Positions 1 to 6,746 of a stretch of DNA of 8,377 nucleotides are shown here, in pieces. Every line of letters begins with the position of its first letter. Position 1 is the first letter of the stretch. Under the pieces are notes generated by a model that saw only the letters and a list, made by a program, of their open reading frames with translations, did no database searches and was not told the DNA's origin. The position numbers were made by a program, and so were the translations under genes. The DNA comes from Trebonia sp030042015. Lineage in GTDB: Bacteria > Actinomycetota > Actinomycetes > Streptosporangiales > Streptosporangiaceae. The stretch is taken from contig NZ_JASIAL010000439.1 of assembly GCF_030042015.1 (NCBI RefSeq), positions 1-8,377 on the forward strand, written 5' to 3'.

Positions 1-1
1 G

Positions 2-187
2 GCGCTGACGACCTCGCGCAGGCGGCGATCACCCGGCTACACGCACTGGGGCCGGGCCAGGAACGCCGTCAGCGTCGACGCGCCGCTGCCGGGCAGCGCG
101 GAACTGGGCGGGGTGCTCGGAGTGCTCGCGCGGACCCAATTCCTCGGCACGAATCCGGCCGCGTGGACGACCGCGCCGCTGGGCTAG
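2..187 (+). CDS. 3' end of an unidentified protein (partial, no start in window)
   Basis: This is an open frame entering from the left edge and ending at TAG 185-187, 61 residues long. It is chosen over the competing frame (stop at 199-201) because only about 6 of its 61 codons end in A or T, steadily along the whole stretch. The competing frame accumulates roughly 20 A/T-ending codons, mostly after codon 20. The C-terminal half reads like a folded protein, with hydrophobic and small residues (VLGVLARTQFLG) and an end in TTAPLG; the first dozen residues are Arg-rich and less convincing. I do not recognise the family, and no catalytic motif or membrane segment can be called from this fragment. 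A frameshift near the left edge cannot be excluded, because the first 20 codons of the other frame also look acceptable. Confidence 0.45.
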   Translation, partial: ALTTSRRRRSPGYTHWGRARNAVSVDAPLPGSAELGGVLGVLARTQFLGTNPAAWTTAPLG

Positions 188-504
188 TGAGCCGGCCGTG
201 AGTGCTGCGGTCACCACGTGAGCGGTCTTCGGTCACAGAAGGTGCCGGCCGTGGCCGCTGGCCCCTTTGCGGCGCAGGGCAGGTCACGGGCCAACCCCGC
301 CAGCGGCGGGCACATAGCGGACATTCCCCCGTCCAGCGGTGAACCACCTACCGGAAACCGCCCATGGACCATGATCATGAAGCGCATCCCCCGGGCGGGC
401 ACGCCAGCGGCACGGGCGGCAGGGGACGGCGGGGGGTCACGGCCGGGCACAGATCCGGCTCATCCGCGGGCACCCGTGCCGGGCAGCCGCGACCGCCGCG
501 CGCA

Positions 505-557
505 GATGCCTGAGTCAAGCGTCAGGCCTCATCCCCTGGGCAGTTAATTCAGGCATC
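505..557. repeat. Nested inverted repeat with alternative pairing
   Basis: GATGCCTGA at 505-513 can pair with TCAGGCCTC at 522-530 (8 of 9 positions, 8-base loop) or, perfectly over all 9 bases, with TCAGGCATC at 549-557. The two right arms are direct repeats whose starts are 27 bp apart. Such a layout can form two exclusive hairpins in RNA, or present tandem half-sites to a DNA-binding protein. No U-rich tail follows either hairpin. It lies about 235 bp upstream of the phosphoesterase start and about 320 bp past the end of the partial left gene. Confidence 0.5.
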
Positions 558-628
558 CCGCCGGGCGCGCGACGCAGGGGGGCGCAGGGTACACGCGGGG
601 CCCGGCGGCGGGGGACACCGCGCCGCAC

Positions 629-662
629 CCGGGGCAGCCGGGACAGCGCGGGGCCGGGGCAG
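629..662 (+). repeat. Three 9-bp direct repeats (CCGGGRCAG)
   Basis: CCGGGGCAG occurs at 629-637 and 654-662. A one-mismatch copy, CCGGGACAG, is directly adjacent to the first at 638-646. The spacing between the unit starts is 9 and then 16 bp. Repeated short motifs upstream of a gene may be protein binding sites, but in DNA this GC-rich chance repetition is easy to obtain, so a function is only a guess. Confidence 0.35.
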
Positions 663-780
663 GCGACTGCACGCTGACCCCGCAACCGGGGACCGGCTCA
701 CTAGCGCCCGAAGCCCGCCGCTGGCACACTGACGGTCGAAGCGTCCCATAGGCGGGCACGACGTCCGTGACGGCTGCAGC

Positions 781-786
781 GGGAGG
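781..786 (+). promoter_or_regulatory. Ribosome binding site GGGAGG for the phosphoesterase
   Basis: GGGAGG lies 4 bases before ATG 791-793. The in-frame GTG at 767 has only GGCGGG at 751-756, 10 bases away. This decides the start in favour of 791, although the 4-base spacing is on the short side. Confidence 0.55.
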
Positions 787-790
787 CCCG

Positions 791-2200
791 ATGGACAGGA
801 CCGGCACTAGCCAGGCCAGCGCGACCGGCGACATCGCCGGAGCGCCCGCGGGCCCGGCACGGCGCGGGGTGCTGAAGGGGCTCGCCGCGGTCACCGCCGC
901 GCCCGCCGCGTGGGCGCTGGCGGGCGGCGCCAGCGGAGCGGCGCCGCGCGAGCCCGGCTCGCTCCCCTACCCGGACCTGGCGCCGGGCACCGACACGATC
1001 CCGCAGCTCGAGCACGTCGTCGTGCTGATGATGGAGAACCACTCCTACGACAACAAGCTGGGCATGCTGGCCAGGCCCGGCGCGGACGGCTTCACGCTCG
1101 GCGCGGACGGCAAGCCCACCGCCAGCAACCCTTACTCCGGCGGGGCGAAGATTCAGCACGCTTTCCGCATGCCGACCACCTGCCAGCTGTCCGGGAGCCC
1201 GACCCAGACCTGGGAAGCGAGCCACACCTCCTACGACGGCGGCAAGAACGAGGGCTTCGTCGAGGCCTCCGGCGCGGTCGCCATGGGCTACTGGCAGCAG
1301 GCCGACCAGCCGTTCTATTACTCGCTCGCGTCGGTCTTCCCGATCGCGGACCGCTACTTCTGCTCGGTGCTCGGGCAGACCTGGCCGAACCGGCGCTACC
1401 TGATGGCGGCCACCTCGCTGGGCATGGTCAACGACGACCAGGCATTCGACCTGGCCACGTATCCGAAGAACGGCACGATCTTCGACGCGCTCAACGCCCA
1501 CGGCATCAGCTGGCGGGACTACTGGTCGACGACACCGTGCACGCTGCTGTGGCCGTACCTGTTCGTGAAGGACCCGCTGAACTCGCTGCGCCTGAAAAAG
1601 ATCGACCAGTTCTTCACCGACGCGGCCGACGGCACGCTGCCAGGCTTTTGCATCGTGGAACCGGACTACGTCACCACCTCCGAGGAGGACCCGCAGAACA
1701 TCGCCCAAGGCGAGGCGTTCGCCGCCAAGGTCATCGACGCGGTGATGACCGGGCCGAAGTGGGGCAGCACGGCGCTGATCCTGAACTACGACGAGCACGG
1801 CGGCTACTACGACCACGTGCCGCCGCCCAAGGCCGTGCCGCCGGACGACATCCAGCCCCAGCCCCTGCTCGGCGGGCCGAAGTACGACGGCTTCGGCCGC
1901 TACGGCTTCCGTGTCCCGTGCGTGGTCGTGTCCCCTTGGGCGCGCCGGGGCTACGTCTCGCACAACGTCTTCGACCACACCAGCGTCCTCAAGCTGGTCG
2001 AGACCAAGTGGAACCTGCCGGCACTGACCCGCCGGGACGCGAACGCCAACAACATGCTCGACATGCTCGACCTGTCCGGCCCCGCGTTCGCCACCCCGCC
2101 GGCCCTGGCAAAGCCGCTCGTCGACACCGACTCCGCCGCGCTGGCCTGCAACACCAGGGGTCCTGGCACGATTCCGCCCGCCGGCTCGGTCACCGGCTGA
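791..2200 (+). CDS. Tat-exported phosphoesterase, phospholipase C / acid phosphatase family (PF04185 type)
   Basis: The 469-residue protein is predicted to hydrolyse phosphate esters (phospholipids or phosphomonoesters) outside the cytoplasmic membrane. Residues 23-51 form a Tat-like signal: ARRGVLKG with Arg24-Arg25, an Ala-rich hydrophobic stretch, and probable cleavage near residue 50. The mature part opens with the family signature IEHVVVLMMENxSxD-like (here LEHVVVLMMENHSYD, Glu82-Asn83 as metal ligands). GQTWPNRRY follows, with Thr197 at the nucleophile position; Ser is used in Francisella AcpA and Thr in phospholipase C members. The metal-site block NYDEHGGYYDH has Asp334, Glu335, His336, Asp341 and His342, and the final block FDHTSVLKLVE carries His396. 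The length is normal and the domain looks intact. ATG 791 is preferred over GTG 767 because of its ribosome binding site; GTG 767 would add 8 residues. The propeller lipoprotein gene follows 46 bases later. The family call is firm, but the substrate (phosphatidylcholine, phosphate monoester or other) cannot be read. Confidence 0.93.
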   Translation: MDRTGTSQASATGDIAGAPAGPARRGVLKGLAAVTAAPAAWALAGGASGAAPREPGSLPYPDLAPGTDTIPQLEHVVVLMMENHSYDNKLGMLARPGADGFTLGADGKPTASNPYSGGAKIQHAFRMPTTCQLSGSPTQTWEASHTSYDGGKNEGFVEASGAVAMGYWQQADQPFYYSLASVFPIADRYFCSVLGQTWPNRRYLMAATSLGMVNDDQAFDLATYPKNGTIFDALNAHGISWRDYWSTTPCTLLWPYLFVKDPLNSLRLKKIDQFFTDAADGTLPGFCIVEPDYVTTSEEDPQNIAQGEAFAAKVIDAVMTGPKWGSTALILNYDEHGGYYDHVPPPKAVPPDDIQPQPLLGGPKYDGFGRYGFRVPCVVVSPWARRGYVSHNVFDHTSVLKLVETKWNLPALTRRDANANNMLDMLDLSGPAFATPPALAKPLVDTDSAALACNTRGPGTIPPAGSVTG

Positions 2201-2211
2201 GCTCAAACCGG

Positions 2212-2240
2212 TTATCCCGAACGGACCGTGGCATTACGAT
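2212..2240 (+). promoter_or_regulatory. Candidate promoter for a leaderless propeller-lipoprotein mRNA
   Basis: TACGAT at 2235-2240 fits a -10 box (TAnnnT). TTATCC at 2212-2217 is a weak -35 (three of six), with a 17-base spacer. The initiation codon at 2247 begins 7 bases after the end of the -10 box, just where transcription would start. There is no Shine-Dalgarno sequence before the ATG, as expected for a leaderless message, which is common in actinobacteria. This is inference from spacing only. Confidence 0.4.
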
Positions 2241-2246
2241 GACGGC

Positions 2247-3572
2247 ATGCGGCCTGCCGGGACGGGGGCGCGCGCGGCGGCGATGTGCTGTGTCGCCGCG
2301 CTGATCGTCTGCGCGGGGTGCACCTCGTCGTCCGCGCATCCGTCAGCGCCAGGGTCCGGCGCCAGCACGGCGGCCGCCCGGCCCGCGGCTACGGTCGCCG
2401 CCTCCCCGGCTCCTCCCCCGCTCCCTTCGCGGGCGCTGACGTCGCCGGGCTGCGCGACCACCGTGTCCAAGTCCCCCGCGCTGACCGCGGTCCGCACCGC
2501 GATGGTCGGCATTAAGGGCGCGATGGTCGACACCAGGGCCGCGATGGCCGGCATCGAGGCTATGCCGTTCGGTGTCGCGGTGACCCCCGGCGGGCACTGG
2601 GCGTTCGTCGCCGCTGCCGCCTCGATCGAGGTGCTGCGCGTGGGCGCCGCGCTTGCCCCCGTTCCGGTCAGGACCATCCCCGTGGCGCCGGCCAGCCCGC
2701 TCGGCGAGACGATCACCAGCGACGGCCGGTACCTGCTGGCGGCCGACGGCACCGGCGCGGTGGTCATCAGCGTCGCCCGCGCCGAACAGGGCACGGCCGG
2801 CGCGGTGCTGGGCACGCTGCAGGCGCCGGCCAGCGCGGCCGGCGCGGGCGGCGCCATCGAGGTCGCGGTCTCCCCTGACGGCGCTTACGCGTTCGTCACC
2901 CTGGAGGACGCGCACCGGGCGGTGGTGTTCAACCTCGCCAAGGCGCTCGCCCACGGCTTCGGTCCCGCCGACTACGTGGGCAGCATCCCGCTCGAGCTGG
3001 CGCCGGTCGGCATCGCCGTCTCCCCCGACGGGCGCTGGCTCTACGCGACGAGCGAGGGCGGCGGCGATGGCGCCGACACGGGAACGCTGACGGTGGCCGA
3101 CCTGGCGCGGGCGGAGACGGATCCCGCCACGTCGGTGGTCGCCACCGTGGACGCTGGCTGCGAGCCGGTCCGTGTCATCACGTCGGCGGACGGGACGCAG
3201 GTGTGGGTGACCGCGCGGGCCAGCGATGACCTGCTGTGCTTTGCCGCGGCCCGGCTGACCTCGGATCCGGCGCGCGCCCTGGTGGCGATCGTCCGGGTGG
3301 GCGAGGCCCCGGTCGGGCTGGCCGCCGCCCGCGGCGGCTCGCTGATCGTGGTCGCCGACTCCAACCGGTTCGACGTCACCGGACAGAGCGCGAACCTGGA
3401 CGTGGTGAACGTGGCGGCCGCGCTGGCCGGACGGCCGGCGGTCATCGGTCACATCCGGTCGGGGCTGTTCCCCCGCGACATGGCCGCTGACCCGGACGGG
3501 ACGGTGCTCGTGTCGAACTACGGCTCGGGCGAGCTCGAGGCGGTCGACGTGGCGAGCATCCCGGCCGGCTAG
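2247..3572 (+). CDS. YVTN/YncE-like seven-bladed beta-propeller lipoprotein
   Basis: The 441-residue protein has a short signal peptide ending in VCAGC, with Cys25 as the likely lipidated residue; the Cys at position -3 is unusual for a lipobox. A Ser/Ala/Pro-rich linker runs to about residue 80, followed by three 7-residue repeats (85-105). The rest contains seven YVTN-type units, each with a G-V/I-A-V-S-P-D-G-like turn followed by a W/Y-x-Y/F-V/A-T strand. They begin near residues 107, 150, 202, 252, 306, 354 and 408, and the clearest are VAVSPDGAYAFVT and IAVSPDGRWLYAT. Seven units would close a complete propeller. Such propellers are usually binding or scaffold domains; a few relatives are lactonases, but no catalytic residue set can be argued here. 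It probably sits on the outer face of the membrane beside the Tat-exported phosphoesterase encoded just upstream. The start has no ribosome binding site, and a leaderless message is likely. The alternative in-frame ATG at 2283 would cut into the signal peptide. Confidence 0.85.
   Translation: MRPAGTGARAAAMCCVAALIVCAGCTSSSAHPSAPGSGASTAAARPAATVAASPAPPPLPSRALTSPGCATTVSKSPALTAVRTAMVGIKGAMVDTRAAMAGIEAMPFGVAVTPGGHWAFVAAAASIEVLRVGAALAPVPVRTIPVAPASPLGETITSDGRYLLAADGTGAVVISVARAEQGTAGAVLGTLQAPASAAGAGGAIEVAVSPDGAYAFVTLEDAHRAVVFNLAKALAHGFGPADYVGSIPLELAPVGIAVSPDGRWLYATSEGGGDGADTGTLTVADLARAETDPATSVVATVDAGCEPVRVITSADGTQVWVTARASDDLLCFAAARLTSDPARALVAIVRVGEAPVGLAAARGGSLIVVADSNRFDVTGQSANLDVVNVAAALAGRPAVIGHIRSGLFPRDMAADPDGTVLVSNYGSGELEAVDVASIPAG
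2499..2561 (+). repeat. Three tandem 21-bp units encoding heptads in the lipoprotein
   Basis: Units 2499-2519, 2520-2540 and 2541-2561 all begin GCGATGG and encode AMVGIKG, AMVDTRA and AMAGIEA, followed by another Met. The divergence between units is mostly at third positions and the central codons, so this is an old in-frame duplication under protein-level constraint. It forms a probable short amphipathic helix between the low-complexity tether and the first propeller blade. Confidence 0.75.
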
Positions 3573-3584
3573 GCGTGCCCGGCC
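3563..3584. terminator. GC hairpin in the convergent junction (possible bidirectional terminator)
   Basis: GGCCGG at 3563-3568 pairs with CCGGCC at 3579-3584 across a 10-base loop that contains the TAG of the propeller gene. The other arm ends directly next to the stop codon of the minus-strand SDR gene. There is no T tract on either side, so it would be an actinobacterial-style hairpin terminator at best. The 12-base gap leaves little room for any other terminator. Confidence 0.4.
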
Positions 3585-4403
3585 CTACAGCCCCGTGAGC
3601 TTCTCGGACAGCTCGCGCAGCTGACGGCGCGCCGCGGGGTCATAGGCCTGGTCGTCCGCGCGGGCCTCGTCCAGGCCGTTGAAGTACCTGCCGGTGCCCG
3701 TCTGCTCGGCCGGCGCGGCGATCAGCCGCATCGTCGCCTCGGCGCCCTGGGCGATCGTGCTGATCGGCGCGGCGTGGGAGAGCTTGGTCGGCATGAACGT
3801 CGCCGGGTGCAGCGCGTTGACGCTCACCCCGGTGCCGTCGAGCTCGGCCGCCAGGTCGAAGGTGAACAGGATCTGCGCGAGCTTGCTCTGCCGGTAGGCG
3901 CGCAGCCCGTCGTAGTCCTCGGTCAGCATGACGTCGCCGAAATCGATCGCCTGCTGCCCGAGCGAGGCGACATTGACGATCCGCGACGGCGCCGACGCGC
4001 GCAGCAGCGGCAGCAGCAACCGGGTCAGCGCGTACCCGGCCAGGTAGTTGACCGCGAACCGCAGCTCGTACCCGTCGGCGCTCTCCTGCCGGACGCCGCC
4101 GCCTGGGTTCGCGGTGCCGACGCCGGCGTTGTTGACAAGCACGTCGAGCCGCGGTTCGGCCGCGGTCACCGCCGCCGCGAGCGCGCGCACCCCGGCGAGG
4201 CTTTCGAAGTCGGCCTGGTAGGCGCGCAAGCGGTCGGCAGAGCCGTGCGCGGCGACCTCGCGGACGGTGTCCGCGATCCGGCCGGGGTCGCGGCCGTGCA
4301 CGAGCACCGTGGCTCCGTCGCGGGCGAGGTCGGCGGCCAGCGCCCGCCCGAGCCCGTCCGTCGCGCCGGTAACAAGGACGACTTTCCCGTCAAGCGATGC
4401 CAT
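3585..4403 (-). CDS. Short-chain dehydrogenase/reductase (SDR), retinol-dehydrogenase-like
   Basis: The 272-residue NAD(P)-dependent oxidoreductase is predicted to be cytoplasmic. It has the complete classical SDR set: the nucleotide-binding TGATDGLG (residues 12-19), NNAG (91-94), and the catalytic tetrad Asn119, Ser147 (in NVASLGQ), Tyr170 and Lys174 (in YRQSK). HGR at 36-38 follows the second strand, and its Arg38 is compatible with NADP(H) preference, which is inference. The overall pattern (NALHP after the active site, then TxL and a long C-terminal tail ending near YFNG) resembles the retinol dehydrogenase / WW-domain-oxidoreductase-like SDR branch, whose bacterial members have mostly unknown substrates. 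ATG 4403 is chosen over the in-frame start at 4463: it begins with MASLDGKVVLVTG, normal for SDRs, and is preceded by GTGAGG. The extra 20 residues would be Pro/Ala-rich and would overlap the hairpin after the MMPL gene. It lies 64 bases downstream of the MMPL gene on the same strand and may be partly cotranscribed with it. Confidence 0.93.
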   Translation of the reverse strand: MASLDGKVVLVTGATDGLGRALAADLARDGATVLVHGRDPGRIADTVREVAAHGSADRLRAYQADFESLAGVRALAAAVTAAEPRLDVLVNNAGVGTANPGGGVRQESADGYELRFAVNYLAGYALTRLLLPLLRASAPSRIVNVASLGQQAIDFGDVMLTEDYDGLRAYRQSKLAQILFTFDLAAELDGTGVSVNALHPATFMPTKLSHAAPISTIAQGAEATMRLIAAPAEQTGTGRYFNGLDEARADDQAYDPAARRQLRELSEKLTGL

Positions 4404-4439
4404 GGGCCTCACTGTCCCATGCCACCCGGGCGGCGGCAA

Positions 4440-4461
4440 GCCCGCGGCGGCGGCCGCGGGC
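4440..4461 (-). terminator. Strong stem-loop just after the MMPL stop codon
   Basis: On the minus strand, GCCCGCGG and CCGCGGGC (8 perfect GC-rich pairs) flank a 6-base loop. The hairpin begins 6 bases past the MMPL stop codon and 36 bases before the SDR start. No U tract follows. It could end or attenuate MMPL transcription, or stabilise the 3' end of the MMPL message while the SDR is read at a lower level. Confidence 0.5.
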
Positions 4462-4467
4462 ATCGGG

Positions 4468-6738
4468 CTAACGCGCCTGCGGCTTGTCGTTCGCGACCGG
4501 CTCGTCCGGCGTGACGCGCTCAGCGCTGGCGGCCGGCCGCGGCTCGGGCACCGCGACAGAGCTCTCCAGCTGCAGGTTGGGCACCACCGGCGCCAGCCAG
4601 CGCGGCAGCCACCAGGCGTGCGAGCCGAGCAGCGACATGATCGCCGGGACCAGGATCATCCGGACCAGGGACGCGTCGATGAGCACCGCGAACGCCATCC
4701 CGATCGCGAGCATCTTCACCGTCGGGTCCGGGTTAAGCACGAAGCTGGTGAACACCGCGATCATGATGAGCGCCGCGGTCGTGATCACCCGGGCCGTCGC
4801 CCCGATCCCGATCGCGACGCTGCGGTGCGCGTCCCCCGTGGTCAGCCACGCCTCGTGCACCCGGGACAGCAGGAAGACCTCGTAGTCCATCGACAGCCCG
4901 AACACGATGCAGAACACCAGCATCGGCACGTAGGCGGGGATCGGCAGCGTCGATTGCAGGCCGATCACGCTCTTGCCCCAGCCCCACTCGAAGATCGCGA
5001 CGATGACGCCGTACGCCGCGCCGATCGACAAGATGTTGAGCACGGCCGCCTTGGTCGCGATCACGATCGACCGGAACGCCGCGGTCAGCAGGAAGAACGA
5101 GATCGCGACGACGGCGACGATCAGCCATGCCAGCCTGCTGGTGATCTGGTTGGTGAAGTCGACGGCCCCCGCCGTCGTGCCGGTCACGTAGCTGGTCGCG
5201 TGCTCCTTCGGCAGCACGTCGTCGCGCAGCGTGCTGACCAGCGCGGTGGTCTGCGTGGCCTGCGGCCGGGTGGTCGGGATCACGTTGAACACCGCGGTTG
5301 TGCCGGCGGAGTTGACTGACGCGGGCGTGACCGAGGCGACGCCGGGAGTCTTGGCGATGTCGGACTGCATGGTGGACAGCAGCGAGCTGTTCGCCGAGCT
5401 CGACTGGTTGGGGAGTTTCACGACGACGGTCAGCGGCCCGTTGACGCCGACGCCGAAGCCCTGCGAGATCAGGTCGTAAGCCTGCCGGCTTGTGCTGGAC
5501 GTCGGCTGTGTCCCGTTGTCCGGCTGGCCAAGCGTGATCGAGAACAGCGGGATCGCCAGCACGACGAGCACCGCGAGTGCGGCGATTCCCCATGGCCAGG
5601 GCCGGTCGCTTACCATCCGCCCCCATCGGGCGAACGCGCTGTGCTCGTGCTGCTCGTGCGTGGCCGCGGCGGTCTGCGCGGCCTGCTGCCGGGCGGTCAG
5701 CCCGGCCTTGCGCGCCCGGACACGGGCGGTCACGGCCCGCACGCTCTCCCCGGCGAGCCCCATGAACGCGGGCACCAGGGTCAGCGCCGAGATCATCGTG
5801 ACCACGACGACGATCGCCGCGGCCAGGCCGAGCGAGCCGACGAAGCCGACCCCGGAGATGTACAAGCCAAGGACGGAGACGGCGACCGTGCTGCCCGCCA
5901 CCACGATCGCGGCTCCTGACGTGCCCGCGGCGCGCCGGATCGAGCGCACGGCCTCCATCCCGTTATCCAGCTGCTCGCGGTTCCTGGCCACAAGGAACAG
6001 CCCGTAGTCCACGGCGACCCCGAGCCCGAGCAGCGTCGCGATCGTCGGCGCCGTGGTCGGGAAGGTGATCACGCGGGCCAGCAGCCCGAGCAGCGCGAGG
6101 CCGGACAGCACGCTGAACAGGGCCGCCACTAGCGGGATGCCGGCCGCGATCAGCGAGCCGAACATGATCAGCAGCAGCACCAGCGCCAGGGCCAGGCCGA
6201 TGACCTCCGAGGAGAGGTCCTTGGTCTGCTGGCCGATCTCGCCGGCCCCGGCGCCGTAGGCGACCTGCAGGCCCGCCTTCGTGGCGGGCGCCACCGCGTT
6301 GTTCAGCTTGTCCAGGTAGGCGGTGTCCAGCGAGTCCGGGTTCACGCTCCAGGACACGCTGGCGTACGCGATCGTGCCGTCCTTGGACACGGCGCCGGTG
6401 TCGGCGGAGGCGAACGGGCTGACCGCCTTGATGACATCGGGCAGCTTGGACACGTTGGTGACCGACTGGTCGACCGCCGACTCCTGCGCGCTGACCGTGC
6501 CGCTCCTGGCGTGGAAGACGATCTGCCCGCCGTACCCGCCCTGCTGCGGGAACGTGCTGTTCAGCACGTTGAGGCCGGTCGCGGAGTCGCTACCGGAGAT
6601 CGTGTAGTTGTTGACGTACTCGCCGCCGAACGCGTGCTTGGCGCCGAGCAGGCCGCCGAGGACGGCCACCCAGCAGATGATGAAGACCCAGTGTCTTCTG
6701 GCGGCGACGCCGCCGAGCTTTTCGAGCAGCAGATTCAA
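4468..6738 (-). CDS. MMPL-family (RND superfamily) transporter, MmpL/ActII-3 type
   Basis: The 756-residue inner-membrane exporter is probably proton-driven and moves lipids or other hydrophobic compounds. It has the two-fold repeated RND layout: TM1 (about 16-33), a large extracytoplasmic domain (about 36-175), TM2-TM6 (about 176-325), a cytoplasmic loop (326-380), TM7 (about 381-403), a second extracytoplasmic domain (404-535), and TM8-TM12 (about 536-704). The conserved Asp-Tyr pairs of proton relay are present in both halves: GLGVAVDYGLFLVARNREQL (Asp244-Tyr245) and FGLSMDYEVFLLSRVHEAW (Asp618-Tyr619). The length is normal and nothing is truncated. The start is TTG 6738, with AAGGGG at 6747-6752 eight bases upstream; no ATG or GTG lies nearby in frame and the N-terminus MNLLLEKLGGVAARRHW is typical. 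The cytoplasmic loop holds a small His cluster (HEQHEH, 361-366). The C-terminal 40 residues are Pro/Glu/Ala-rich. The SDR gene follows on the same strand, and a small membrane protein gene is transcribed divergently. The substrate cannot be deduced. Confidence 0.95.
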   Translation of the reverse strand: MNLLLEKLGGVAARRHWVFIICWVAVLGGLLGAKHAFGGEYVNNYTISGSDSATGLNVLNSTFPQQGGYGGQIVFHARSGTVSAQESAVDQSVTNVSKLPDVIKAVSPFASADTGAVSKDGTIAYASVSWSVNPDSLDTAYLDKLNNAVAPATKAGLQVAYGAGAGEIGQQTKDLSSEVIGLALALVLLLIMFGSLIAAGIPLVAALFSVLSGLALLGLLARVITFPTTAPTIATLLGLGVAVDYGLFLVARNREQLDNGMEAVRSIRRAAGTSGAAIVVAGSTVAVSVLGLYISGVGFVGSLGLAAAIVVVVTMISALTLVPAFMGLAGESVRAVTARVRARKAGLTARQQAAQTAAATHEQHEHSAFARWGRMVSDRPWPWGIAALAVLVVLAIPLFSITLGQPDNGTQPTSSTSRQAYDLISQGFGVGVNGPLTVVVKLPNQSSSANSSLLSTMQSDIAKTPGVASVTPASVNSAGTTAVFNVIPTTRPQATQTTALVSTLRDDVLPKEHATSYVTGTTAGAVDFTNQITSRLAWLIVAVVAISFFLLTAAFRSIVIATKAAVLNILSIGAAYGVIVAIFEWGWGKSVIGLQSTLPIPAYVPMLVFCIVFGLSMDYEVFLLSRVHEAWLTTGDAHRSVAIGIGATARVITTAALIMIAVFTSFVLNPDPTVKMLAIGMAFAVLIDASLVRMILVPAIMSLLGSHAWWLPRWLAPVVPNLQLESSVAVPEPRPAASAERVTPDEPVANDKPQAR

Positions 6739-6746
6739 GGCCCTGT

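Larger units (their letters stand above)
188..790. other. ~600-bp intergenic region without a convincing gene
   Basis: No frame on either strand keeps the strong third-position GC bias of the neighbouring genes. The open frames here give Pro/Arg/Ala-rich translations with no recognisable domain. What it holds is short repeats: a 10-bp direct repeat GCCGGCCGTG at 191-200 and 244-253, a second small repeat GGTCAC at 209-214 and 231-236, a 10-bp palindrome CATGATCATG at 370-379, the inverted-repeat cluster at 505-557, and three CCGGGRCAG units at 629-662. The upstream gene's terminator and the phosphoesterase promoter must lie here. No good -35/-10 pair is visible upstream of 791; the closest is a weak CATAGG at 747-752. 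Confidence 0.6.

Noticed and set aside
370..379. Palindrome CATGATCATG as an operator.
   Set aside because: Only 10 bp, with no adjacent promoter or gene start; easily a chance occurrence.
211..450. Minus-strand frame containing MRFMIMVHG (from 387), which resembles the opening of YCII-related small proteins.
   Set aside because: The resemblance stops after seven residues, codon bias is not coding-like, and no ribosome binding site with proper spacing precedes it.
218..547. Plus-strand 109-residue open frame in the left intergenic region.
   Set aside because: Translation is Pro/Arg/Gly-rich without any domain, and the third-position GC bias of neighbouring genes is missing.
701..2206. Long minus-strand frame opposite the phosphoesterase (about 500 residues).
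   Set aside because: It is an Arg/Val/Gly-rich antisense shadow produced by the codon bias of the real plus-strand gene, which has all family motifs.
910..2304. Second plus-strand long frame overlapping the phosphoesterase.
   Set aside because: Arg/Ala-rich out-of-frame translation with no motif; the overlapping frame is clearly the true gene.
4404..4463. Extended N-terminus of the SDR starting at 4463.
   Set aside because: The additional residues are Ala/Pro-rich and lie over the hairpin after MMPL; ATG 4403 gives the standard SDR N-terminus with a nearby GTGAGG.
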